From RBG-13-68-16 sp041494245 (lineage in GTDB: Bacteria; Acidobacteriota; Thermoanaerobaculia; Thermoanaerobaculales; Thermoanaerobaculaceae): DNA of 64,000 nucleotides. The translations under genes were made by a program, and so were the position numbers. Below are positions 23,724 to 31,335 of this stretch, in pieces (positions within the stretch are counted from its first letter, which is position 1; every line of letters starts with the position of its first letter). The notes beneath the pieces were generated by a model. The model was not told the DNA's origin and searched no databases. It saw nothing but the letters and a program-made list of their open reading frames with translations. The stretch covers positions 1 through 64,000 of the forward strand of contig JBGQAK010000019.1 of the NCBI GenBank assembly GCA_041494245.1. Reading direction: 5' to 3'.

Positions 23724-25292
23724 ATGCTACACGGTGACGTGCTGGGTGAGCGGGCGAGGCTGACGCCCGAGAAGACCGCGCTGGTCTGCGTCCCCACTGG
23801 ACAACGGTTCACCTATCGCGAGCTCGATGAGCGCGCGGGTCGGACCGCGGCCGCGTGGCGTGGTCCCCTGGGTCTCGCCAAGGGCGATCGGCTCGCGATA
23901 CTCGCCAACAACAGGGTCGAGTTCCTCGACAACTTCTTCGCCGCCGGCAAGAGCGGCGTCGTCATCGTGCCTCTTGGGACCCGCCTCACCGCCCACGAGC
24001 TGGCCTACATCGTGCGTGATGCTGGTGCGCGAGTGCTCATCTACGACGGCGCCTTCGCTACCACGGTCTCCGAATTGCGCGCCTTGGTGCCTCTGGACCG
24101 TTGCGTCGCCCTGGACAACCCTGCCGACCCCTCCGATCCCCGGTACGTGGATCTTCTCGAACCCCGAGCCCCGAGCCCCGGGCCCCGGCCTCTCCCCGAG
24201 GACATCTACTGCCTGCTCTATACCAGCGGTACGACCGGGAGGCCCAAGGGGGTCATGATCCCCCACCGGATGGTCGCCTGGAACGGCTACAACACTGCGC
24301 TATGCTGGCAGCTCCGCGAGGACGACGTCTCGCCGATCTTCACCCCCCTGTACCACGCCGGTGGTCTGGGGGCGTTCCTGCTACCGATTATCGCCATTGG
24401 CGGCACGATCGTGCTGCACGCGGGTTTTGACGTCGCGGAGATCTGGCGCACCATCGAGCGCGAGCGCTGCACGGTGGTGCTGGGCGTCCCCACGATCTAC
24501 AAGCTGCTCATGGAAGCGCTGGAGTTCGCCACCGCAGACCTCTCCGCGGTGCGCTGGTTGATTTCGGGCGGCGCACCGCTGCCGCTGTACGTCATCGAGG
24601 CGTACCAGCGCCGCGGGGTCGTTTTCAAGCAGGGGTACGGCCTCACCGAGGTCGGCGTCAACTGTTTCGCGATGACCGTCGAGGACTCGAGACGCAAGAA
24701 GGGCTCGATCGGAAAGCCGATGATGTTCACCGAGGCCAGACTCGTGGATGCCGAGGGCCGCGAGGTCTCGAGCGGCGAGGTCGGAGAGCTGCTGCTGCGG
24801 GGCCCGCACGTCTGCCTCGGGTACTGGAACAACCCCGAAGCCACCGCCGCGGCGCTCGACACGGACCGCTGGTACCACACCGGCGACCTCGCGAGGCGCG
24901 ACGAGGAAGGGTTCTTCACGATCGCCGGCCGCACGAAGGACATGTTCATCTCCGGTGCGGTGAACGTGTATCCCGCCGAGATCGAGGGCGAGCTTCTGCT
25001 CCACCCTGGCGTGACGGACGCCGCCGTGGTCGGCGTCCCCGACCCGACGTGGGGTGAGGTGGGGGTTGCGTTCGTGGTCCCGCGCGGCGCGCACCCGCCC
25101 GCTCCCGACGAGCTCGCATCGTTCCTTGCGGCTCGCCTTGCCAAGTACAAAATCCCGAAGGAGTTCGTCTTCGTGGACGCGCTTCCCCGTACGCCGTACG
25201 GCAAGGTCGTCAAGGGGGAGCTCGCCGCTCCCTATGCGCGCGACCGGGCACAGAGCACCGGGCGCAGGGCACAAGAAAAGGACAAGGGCTAA
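23724..25292 (+). CDS. AMP-dependent acyl-CoA synthetase/ligase
   Basis: A 522-aa ANL-superfamily enzyme that activates a carboxylic acid via an acyl-adenylate to the CoA thioester. The P-loop-like motif is YTSGTTGRPKG (residues 166-176). YGLTEVG and the hinge region TGDLARRDEEGFFTIAGRTKDMFISG are intact, as is the C-terminal catalytic Lys in TPYGKVVKGEL. Two segments look repeat-derived: a Pro-rich insert at 144-160 (EPRAPSPGPRPLPE), coded by CCCGAGCCCCGAGCC-type sequence, and the last 20 or so residues, coded by CAGGGCACA-type sequence. The neighbours make a fatty or other hydrophobic acid the likely substrate. Confidence 0.92.
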   Translation: MLHGDVLGERARLTPEKTALVCVPTGQRFTYRELDERAGRTAAAWRGPLGLAKGDRLAILANNRVEFLDNFFAAGKSGVVIVPLGTRLTAHELAYIVRDAGARVLIYDGAFATTVSELRALVPLDRCVALDNPADPSDPRYVDLLEPRAPSPGPRPLPEDIYCLLYTSGTTGRPKGVMIPHRMVAWNGYNTALCWQLREDDVSPIFTPLYHAGGLGAFLLPIIAIGGTIVLHAGFDVAEIWRTIERERCTVVLGVPTIYKLLMEALEFATADLSAVRWLISGGAPLPLYVIEAYQRRGVVFKQGYGLTEVGVNCFAMTVEDSRRKKGSIGKPMMFTEARLVDAEGREVSSGEVGELLLRGPHVCLGYWNNPEATAAALDTDRWYHTGDLARRDEEGFFTIAGRTKDMFISGAVNVYPAEIEGELLLHPGVTDAAVVGVPDPTWGEVGVAFVVPRGAHPPAPDELASFLAARLAKYKIPKEFVFVDALPRTPYGKVVKGELAAPYARDRAQSTGRRAQEKDKG

Positions 25293-25294
25293 GC

Positions 25295-26104
25295 GTGGAC
25301 CAGACAGGCGTGCTCACTCACCGGATGGACGGGGCGGGGAAGCCGGTGCTCCTGCTCAATGGCGGCATGATGAGCATCGCCTCGTGGGACGCCATCGCCG
25401 GACCTCTGGCGGCTCGTTACCGTGTGTTGCGCTGCGACTTCCGCGGCCAGCTCCGTTCTCCAGGCGCCCCTCCCGCCGATCTTCTCGGACACGTGGCCGA
25501 CGTGGTCGCACTGCTCGACGCCCTCGACGTTGGCCGGACGAACGTCATCGCCACGTCGTTCGGGGCCGAAGTGGGGCTGCTCCTGGCTGCGACCCATCCT
25601 GGCCGGATCACATCCCTCGTCGCGGCCACAGCGACCGATGTGGCCACATCTGCGCTGCGGGACGGCGGCCGGCTGGGCAGGGCATGCAGCATCGCCGCGG
25701 CCGGCGGCGACAGGACCCGGCTCCTCGAGATGCTGGAGCCAATCTTCTACTCGGAGGCGTACATCGCTGCCCACCGCAAGGAGCTCGCGGAACGCGCCGC
25801 CCAGATCGCCCAGCTGCCCGGCCAGTGGTTCTCAGGGGCGGCCGACCTGCTGGCTTCACTGGAAAACCTCGACTTGCGGCCTTACCTTGGCAGCATCACC
25901 TGCCCGGTGCTGGTGGTGGCGGCTGGGGAGGACCGGGTCATGCCCCTGGAACGCTCGCGGGCGCTGGCATCCGCAGTTCATGGAGCCCGGGTGGAAGTGG
26001 TCGAGGGAAGCGGCCACGCGCTCGTGGTCGAGAAGCCTGAGGAGTTCACCCAGATCTGCCTTCGTTTCCTCGAACGGAACGGGGCGCAAGGAGGCCTGAA
26101 ATGA
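25295..26104 (+). CDS. Alpha/beta hydrolase
   Basis: A 269-aa soluble alpha/beta hydrolase with GTG start at 25295, 2 nt after the ligase stop. The oxyanion region is VLLLNGGMMSIASWD, the nucleophile elbow is ATSFGAE (Ser with Ala for the first Gly), the acid lies in AAGEDRVMP and the base His in GSGHALVVEKP. No signal peptide is visible, so it is probably cytoplasmic. It overlaps the thiolase start by 4 nt (ATGA), which suggests tight coupling. It may cleave a CoA or ester intermediate of the pathway; C-C bond hydrolases have the same fold. Confidence 0.87.
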   Translation: MDQTGVLTHRMDGAGKPVLLLNGGMMSIASWDAIAGPLAARYRVLRCDFRGQLRSPGAPPADLLGHVADVVALLDALDVGRTNVIATSFGAEVGLLLAATHPGRITSLVAATATDVATSALRDGGRLGRACSIAAAGGDRTRLLEMLEPIFYSEAYIAAHRKELAERAAQIAQLPGQWFSGAADLLASLENLDLRPYLGSITCPVLVVAAGEDRVMPLERSRALASAVHGARVEVVEGSGHALVVEKPEEFTQICLRFLERNGAQGGLK

Positions 26105-27309
26105 GAAAACCCGTGTACGTCGCCGCCTACCATCAATCGAAGTTCGGCAAGCTCATGGGGATGACGCTTCCGGACATCATCAAGAACGCGGTCGAGGGCG
26201 CCTGCCGCGAGATCAAGGTGCCGCCGTCGGCCATGGACGTGGGTTCGATCGGCGCGGTCTGCAACATCTCCCTCAACTCGCAGGGGCTACTTTCCGGCCT
26301 AATGGCCCAGGTGCCTGGCCTCGCCGCCAAGCCAATCGAGTCGGTGGAGAACGCCTGCGCCTCGGGCGGGCAGGCGATCCTCTCGGTCATCCACAAGCTG
26401 CTTGTCGGCGACGGCGAGGTCGGCATCGCGGTCGGCTACGAGAAGATGCGCGATGCCGAGGGGAAGATGGACGGCAAGCGGGTCGGCGAGGTGCTGGGCT
26501 ACTTCTCCCACCCCGACGAGCGGGTCGGCAAGACCTTCGTCTTCCCCCACCTGTTCGCCGAGGTGATGCGCGACTACATGGCCGAGCACCACGTCAAGGA
26601 AGAGGACCTGGCCCAGATCGCCGTGATCGAGTACGGCAACGCCAAGTACAACCCGTTCGCCCAGATGCAGAAGGTGCAGATCACCCTCGAGCAGGCGATG
26701 AAGATCGAGGGGATCAACCGCTACGTGGTCGACGGCCTGCCGCTGAAGACCTACGACTGCTCCCAGATCACCGACGGGTACGCGGCGATGATCATCGCCA
26801 CCGAGCAAGGCCTGAAGAAGCTCGGCGTTTCCAAGGCCCACACCGTTGAGATCGCCGGTTACGCTCAAGCCACCGATCCCATCAAGAAGGACGGTCGCGA
26901 CGTGCTCAAGCCGTGCGGCGCCATGACGGCGATGAACAAGGCCTACACGATGGCCGGCGTCATTCCGGCCGACGTGAACGTAGCCGAGGTCCACGACTGC
27001 TTTACGGTCATGGGGGCGATCGCGGCCGAGGTACTGGGCAAGGCGCCGTACGGCAAAGGCGCAAGGTACTGGGTTGACGGCAAGGCCAACGTCGATGGCG
27101 AGTGCGGCATCAACACGTCGGGCGGCCTGATCGCCAAGGGCCACCCGATCGGCGCTACCGGCGTCGCCATGGTCGGCTGGTGCGCCTGGCAGCTCCTTGG
27201 CAAGGTTCCGCCCGAGCTCCAGGTCAAGAACGCCCAGGTGGCGGCCACGTTCAACATCGGCGGACCGATCTGCGCGTCGGTGTGCACGGTCCTGAAACCC
27301 GCGTCGTAG
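26101..27309 (+). CDS. SCP2-type thiolase / lipid-transfer-like thiolase
   Basis: A 402-aa thiolase-fold protein. The nucleophile is Cys86 in SVENACASGG, and the SCP2-thiolase signature H298-D-C-F is present. The motif SGGLIAKGHPIGATG carries His348. These features place it with SCP2/Ltp-type thiolases, which cleave or form C-C bonds on bulky acyl-CoAs, and not with FadA. Actinobacterial and related Ltp aldolases often need a DUF35 zinc-ribbon partner; none is present in the window. It is translationally coupled to the preceding hydrolase. Either a last step of side-chain degradation or a condensation would fit. Confidence 0.88.
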   Translation: MRKPVYVAAYHQSKFGKLMGMTLPDIIKNAVEGACREIKVPPSAMDVGSIGAVCNISLNSQGLLSGLMAQVPGLAAKPIESVENACASGGQAILSVIHKLLVGDGEVGIAVGYEKMRDAEGKMDGKRVGEVLGYFSHPDERVGKTFVFPHLFAEVMRDYMAEHHVKEEDLAQIAVIEYGNAKYNPFAQMQKVQITLEQAMKIEGINRYVVDGLPLKTYDCSQITDGYAAMIIATEQGLKKLGVSKAHTVEIAGYAQATDPIKKDGRDVLKPCGAMTAMNKAYTMAGVIPADVNVAEVHDCFTVMGAIAAEVLGKAPYGKGARYWVDGKANVDGECGINTSGGLIAKGHPIGATGVAMVGWCAWQLLGKVPPELQVKNAQVAATFNIGGPICASVCTVLKPAS

Positions 27310-27420
27310 CGGCCGCCCGCCGGGCGGCCGTCGCGGTTCCGGAGGACGCGAAGCGATGTGGCGGGGGGTTCCCCCGCTCCACCGCCCGCTGGTGCGCCAG
27401 CCCGGGAAAGGGGGCCCCCA

Positions 27421-28296
27421 ATGCCAGAGCAGCCCGTTCCTACCCAGCAGGGGTTCATCGAGGCGGACGGACACAGGATTCACTGGGAATACTTTGGGGA
27501 CGGCGGCCACGAGGCCGTGTGCCTGCTCAACGGCCTCGCCATGCACACCAAGGCGTGGTACTCGTTCCTGCCTTTGCTGCAACCAGAGTTCGACGTACTC
27601 CTTTACGACTACCTCGGCCAGGGCGAGTCCTCCGAGCCCGATGAACCGTATTCGATCACCCGTTTCGCCGACTACCTCACGATGATCGCGGACCGCATCG
27701 GGATTCCGAAGCTGCACCTGATGGGGATCTCCTACGGCGGGTTCGTCGCGCTGGAGTATGCCCGGCTCTACCAGCAGCGCCTGCACACGCTTACGCTGTC
27801 AGGGATCCTGCTCTCGCGTGAGGAGCTGTTCGAGATGTACGAGGCGCTCTCTCTGCTCTTCTACCGCCGGGGACCGGAGGTCTTCGACATCTACACCCAC
27901 TACCTCTACGAGAAGATCTTCGGCGAGCCGTTCCTGCGCAAGGTTGGGCGCGAGGGCCTCGAGCCAATGCGGCAGCGCTTCGAGGAGCGCTACAAAGGGA
28001 GGCTCCACTGCCTGATCCGCCTCACCGAGGCGCAGGACCCGTTGTTCGCGGCCCTCGACGCAAACATGCCCGGCTACCGCGCCGTCACCACGCCGACGCT
28101 CATGATGCCGGGCTCACAGGATCGAGCCGTTCCACTCTGGCAGCAGCGCAGACTCATGGACGTGCTTCCCAACGCGCGCTGGCACGAGATTCCCGAGTGC
28201 GGGCACGTCGTCTACCTCGAACGCACGGACATCTTCTTCGGCACCCTCAAGGCGTTCATGCGGGCAAAGAGCCTCGAGTTCACTCCGGCGGCGTAG
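27421..28296 (+). CDS. Alpha/beta hydrolase
   Basis: The protein is 291 aa with ATG at 27421. The oxyanion region is AVCLLNGLAMHTKAWY, the nucleophile lies in GISYGG, and the acid is in MPGSQDRAVPL. The base His is in IPECGHVVYLERT. A helical cap (about 130-210) rich in aromatic residues would shape a hydrophobic pocket. No signal peptide is visible. It is third of the cluster's hydrolases and last gene before a convergent operon. The three differ enough that they are not simple tandem duplicates. Confidence 0.87.
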   Translation: MPEQPVPTQQGFIEADGHRIHWEYFGDGGHEAVCLLNGLAMHTKAWYSFLPLLQPEFDVLLYDYLGQGESSEPDEPYSITRFADYLTMIADRIGIPKLHLMGISYGGFVALEYARLYQQRLHTLTLSGILLSREELFEMYEALSLLFYRRGPEVFDIYTHYLYEKIFGEPFLRKVGREGLEPMRQRFEERYKGRLHCLIRLTEAQDPLFAALDANMPGYRAVTTPTLMMPGSQDRAVPLWQQRRLMDVLPNARWHEIPECGHVVYLERTDIFFGTLKAFMRAKSLEFTPAA

Positions 28297-28317
28297 CGGC
28301 GCGCAACAACCCTCCCT

Positions 28318-28333
28318 GAATAGTCCGGGCTAA
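28318..28333. repeat. Exact 16-bp motif GAATAGTCCGGGCTAA
   Basis: The 16-mer lies in the gap between convergent genes and covers the TAG stop of the MttB-like gene. An exact second copy is at 53124-53139 beside a long palindrome, and its core (GTCCGGGCTA) is at 250-259 beside another. The core is nearly palindromic (TAG-TCCGGG-CTA). Confidence 0.7.
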
Positions 28334-29784
28334 ACCTGGGGCAGGGTTTCGGCCCCCAGGCGCTTCCCCTCGGCGCGGATCAGGCCGTCCAGCTCGCGTT
28401 TGAGGCCGTCCGGGACCGGCGCGGGGTTGCCTTTCGCGAGGATCCGTTGCACCTCGGCCGCTGCGGCCGCACTCGAGCTCCTCGAGCCGGCCTTCGCCCA
28501 GTCCCCGTACGAGGCGCGATCGATGACGGGACCGGGGATGAACAGCTCGGCGCGGAAGTGCTCGCGCGTGTGGCGGTGGCCCAGCAGGCTGCCCAGCTCC
28601 GCGAGCTGCCGCAGGAGATCCACGGCCTCGCCGGCCGAGCCGTGGCCGATTCCCCGCACGAGGCGCAACGCCATCCCGCACGCCTCGTTGTCAAGCACCA
28701 GCTTCTCCAGGCTCTGGCAGCTCTCGAAGTCGAGCATTCCCGGACCGGAGATCATGTTGACGCCGCCGAGCGCGGCCAGCACGGCGCCGAGCCCGGACTC
28801 CAGGCCGGCCTGGTAGTCCACCACCTTGGCGTCGGCGAGACCCATGTAGGCGTGGGTGGGCAGGCCCAGGTGCTTGCCGACCTGGGTGTACCCCACGTCC
28901 ACCATCATCGTCTCGATGGCGCCCATGGGCGTCGTGCCGTGCCGCATGTCGAACGCGGACGGCGAGCCGCCGTAGATGATCGGCGCCCCGGGGCGCGCGA
29001 GCTGGTGGATGAGCACGCCCGAGAGGCTCTCCGCGCAGTGCTGGACGACCATCTCGCGCAGCGTCACCGGGGCGGTGGCGCCAGCCAGCGGCATCGAGAC
29101 CAGCTCTGCGGGGATGCCGCTACGCGCGCCGTCGATGAGCGCCTGGCAGGTAAGGTCGCTCCACTTGAGCGGGGGGGTCGGGCAGCAGTCGAAGATCGCC
29201 AGGGGGCGCTCGGCGAGCGCCTTCTCGCCGCCGCGCACGGCCGCCAGCATCGCCTTCATGACGGCGAAGGCATCCTTCCGGAACGTGCCGGTGATCACCG
29301 GCTTGCGTGAGTTGAGCAGGGCCACGTAGAGCCGCCAGCGGTCGCCCATCGCCTCGGGTACGTCGGCGGGCACGAGGCCGGTGGACTGGCCTGCGATGTG
29401 GCGGCACGCCTCGGTCACCCAGGCGAGGTGGACCAGGTCGCGCGTCTCCGGCCGGCGCCGGCCGGTGGTGGGGTCGAGGAAATAGAGCGCTGCAGAGCCG
29501 GGGTCGAAGTGCACCGCGTCCCCTCCGAGGTCGAGGGCGGGGTTCCCGTCGCGGTCGTACACCACCACACGGGAGGGCGCGGTGCCCACGGCCTTTCGTA
29601 CGGCCTCCTCCCCGGCGAAAGCACGGCGGCCCTCCAGCCGGACCCCAGCCTCGCGCAGCAGGGCGAGCGCCTCGTCGTTCTCGACGAAGAACCCCACCGT
29701 CTCGAGGGTGCGCAGCGCGTCGTCGACGATCCCCTCCGCCTGCCCGGCGGTGAAGAGCTGCAACCGCGGCCTCATCGCGTCCAC
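28330..29784 (-). CDS. MttB-family (non-pyrrolysine) corrinoid methyltransferase
   Basis: A 484-aa trimethylamine-methyltransferase-superfamily protein with a TIM-barrel-type sequence, including TGTFRKDAF, IFDCCPTPPLKWSDL, IIYGGSPSAFDMRHGT and MISGPGMLDFESCQS. True MttB reads an in-frame amber codon as pyrrolysine; this frame has none inside, so it belongs to the MtgB-like branch that demethylates quaternary amines such as glycine betaine, carnitine or proline betaine. It would move a methyl group to the corrinoid protein coded at 31332. The start is ATG at 29784 or 29775. The actual substrate is unknown. Confidence 0.88.
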   Translation of the reverse strand: MDAMRPRLQLFTAGQAEGIVDDALRTLETVGFFVENDEALALLREAGVRLEGRRAFAGEEAVRKAVGTAPSRVVVYDRDGNPALDLGGDAVHFDPGSAALYFLDPTTGRRRPETRDLVHLAWVTEACRHIAGQSTGLVPADVPEAMGDRWRLYVALLNSRKPVITGTFRKDAFAVMKAMLAAVRGGEKALAERPLAIFDCCPTPPLKWSDLTCQALIDGARSGIPAELVSMPLAGATAPVTLREMVVQHCAESLSGVLIHQLARPGAPIIYGGSPSAFDMRHGTTPMGAIETMMVDVGYTQVGKHLGLPTHAYMGLADAKVVDYQAGLESGLGAVLAALGGVNMISGPGMLDFESCQSLEKLVLDNEACGMALRLVRGIGHGSAGEAVDLLRQLAELGSLLGHRHTREHFRAELFIPGPVIDRASYGDWAKAGSRSSSAAAAAEVQRILAKGNPAPVPDGLKRELDGLIRAEGKRLGAETLPQV

Positions 29785-29794
29785 GTTCCCTCCC

Positions 29795-30451
29795 TCATGC
29801 GCCCCGCATCGGGGCGATCCGGTGCCGGCAGCGCTCCAGCCCGCAGCGCTCGCACCGCGAGCCCGGGGCGTGACCGTTTCGGGCGTCCTCGTCGAAGCTC
29901 ACCGCAAAGCTCACCGATTTGCGCGGGACCATCATCTGGCCGGTCGTGAGCGTGACCCCCAGCTCGGCTGCGGGCAGCAGCGCCAGCAGCTTCCGCTGGA
30001 AGGCGACGTCCCATGCGCCGTATCCGGGGCTCACGCGCGGTGCAGCGAACCGGCCGCTCGTCCCGGCCACCTCACAGAGCGCGAGGTTCAGCGCATCCGC
30101 GGCCGCCTCGGCCGCCGCAGAGCCGATCGAGTCCAACAGCAACGCTTCCAGGAGACGTCCGGCCTGGGCGCAGGTGGCGCTCTCGCCCTCCAGCGCGGGC
30201 CCGATCGTGCAGAGGCCGACCCCCACCGTGGGGCCCGCCTCGGGCATTCCGGCCGCCGCGGCGCGCGGCCCGTCCACAACGCGGTAGGCGCCGCGCGGCT
30301 TCAGCAACCGCACCGCCTGCGGCCACAGCTCCTCCAGCCGTTCCTGCGCCTTTGCCGAGCGGCGGCTCCCCCTGCGGTAGCCGAGGTTGCGGTACACCTC
30401 GTCCCTCGTCACGTCCACCTCGAGGTCGAGCACGACCGGGCCGGGCTTCAT
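29795..30451 (-). CDS. Stand-alone methionine-synthase activation-domain-like protein
   Basis: The protein is 218 aa. The stretch RVSPGYGAWDVAFQRKL, followed by LGVTLTTGQMMVPRKSVSF, matches the SAM-binding activation domain of cobalamin-dependent methionine synthase. The C-terminus adds a cysteine cluster, Cys200-x2-Cys203-x4-Cys208, which could hold a metal or FeS centre. In MetH this domain rescues inactive cob(II)alamin using SAM and an electron donor. Here it is a separate gene coupled by ATGA overlap to the homocysteine methyltransferase-like gene, so it probably reactivates the module's corrinoid protein in place of RamA. Confidence 0.82.
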   Translation of the reverse strand: MKPGPVVLDLEVDVTRDEVYRNLGYRRGSRRSAKAQERLEELWPQAVRLLKPRGAYRVVDGPRAAAAGMPEAGPTVGVGLCTIGPALEGESATCAQAGRLLEALLLDSIGSAAAEAAADALNLALCEVAGTSGRFAAPRVSPGYGAWDVAFQRKLLALLPAAELGVTLTTGQMMVPRKSVSFAVSFDEDARNGHAPGSRCERCGLERCRHRIAPMRGA

Positions 30452-31335
30452 GCCCCTGCCGTGTCGAGCGCCGCGCGCGCCAGCCGGATGAACTCGGGGG
30501 TCGTCCCACAGCACCCGCCCACCAGGCGCGCGCCCGCCTTCGCCATCGCGGTCAGATCGGCGGCGAACTGCGCGGGTGCGGCGTCGTACGCCGGACCCTG
30601 CGGGGTCATGCGCGGCTGCCCCGCGTTGGGCTGGGCCACCAGGGGCGCGTCCACCGACCGGCTCGCCTCCTCGATCATCGCAAGCATCACCGGGGAGGTG
30701 ACGCTGCAGTTGCACCCGACGGCGACCGCGCCCGCATCGGCGAGGGCCGAGAGCGAGGCCGCCAGCGGGTCGCCCATAATCGTGAAGAAGCCTCTCCTGC
30801 GGGACTCGAAGGTCATGGAGGCGATCACCGCAAGGCCTGTCGCGACCGATGCCTCGACCGCGGCGAGCGCCTCCCGGAGGTCGTACTGGGTCTCGATGGA
30901 GATGAGGTCGGCGCCGGCTCCGGCAAACGCCTCGGCCTGCTCCCGGTACGCCTCGAGGATCGCCTCCACAGTGGCATGCCCGACCGGCGCCAGCATGAGA
31001 CCGGTGGGCCCCACGTCCCCCGCGACCAGTGCCTTCGACCCACAGGCTTTTCGGCAGATGCCGACCGCCGCCGCGTTGACCTCGCGGCACCGGCCCGCGA
31101 GCCCAGCCGCCGCAAGCTTCGGCGGGCTCGCGCCGAAGGTGTTGGCATGGACGATATCGCTCCCGGCCTCCACGTAGCCCCGGTCCGCCGCCTCGACGCG
31201 CTCGGGGTGCTCCAGGTTCCAGCACTCGGGGGCCCGCCCGGGCTCGAGCCCCGCGGCCATGAGGAGCGTCCCCATGCCGCCGTCCAGCAGCAGCACGCGC
31301 CGCTCCAGCAGCGCGCGCAGCTCCTCGGGTCTCAC
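30448..31335 (-). CDS. Homocysteine S-methyltransferase-family protein
   Basis: The protein is 295 aa, equal to the N-terminal barrel of MetH or to BHMT-type enzymes. LLLDGGMGTLL opens the barrel. The zinc ligands are Cys200 (GCNCSVTSP) and Cys275-Cys276 (GGCCGTTPEF). It would accept the methyl group from the corrinoid protein and pass it to a zinc-bound thiol, most simply homocysteine to give methionine. GTG at 31335 overlaps the corrinoid gene stop (GTGA), and its stop overlaps the next gene (ATGA), so all three are coupled. Confidence 0.88.
   Translation of the reverse strand: MRPEELRALLERRVLLLDGGMGTLLMAAGLEPGRAPECWNLEHPERVEAADRGYVEAGSDIVHANTFGASPPKLAAAGLAGRCREVNAAAVGICRKACGSKALVAGDVGPTGLMLAPVGHATVEAILEAYREQAEAFAGAGADLISIETQYDLREALAAVEASVATGLAVIASMTFESRRRGFFTIMGDPLAASLSALADAGAVAVGCNCSVTSPVMLAMIEEASRSVDAPLVAQPNAGQPRMTPQGPAYDAAPAQFAADLTAMAKAGARLVGGCCGTTPEFIRLARAALDTAGA

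Noticed and set aside
28330..29784. Pyrrolysine use in the MttB-like gene
   Set aside because: There is no in-frame amber codon inside the gene; TAG occurs only as the terminal stop. No pyl genes are in the window.
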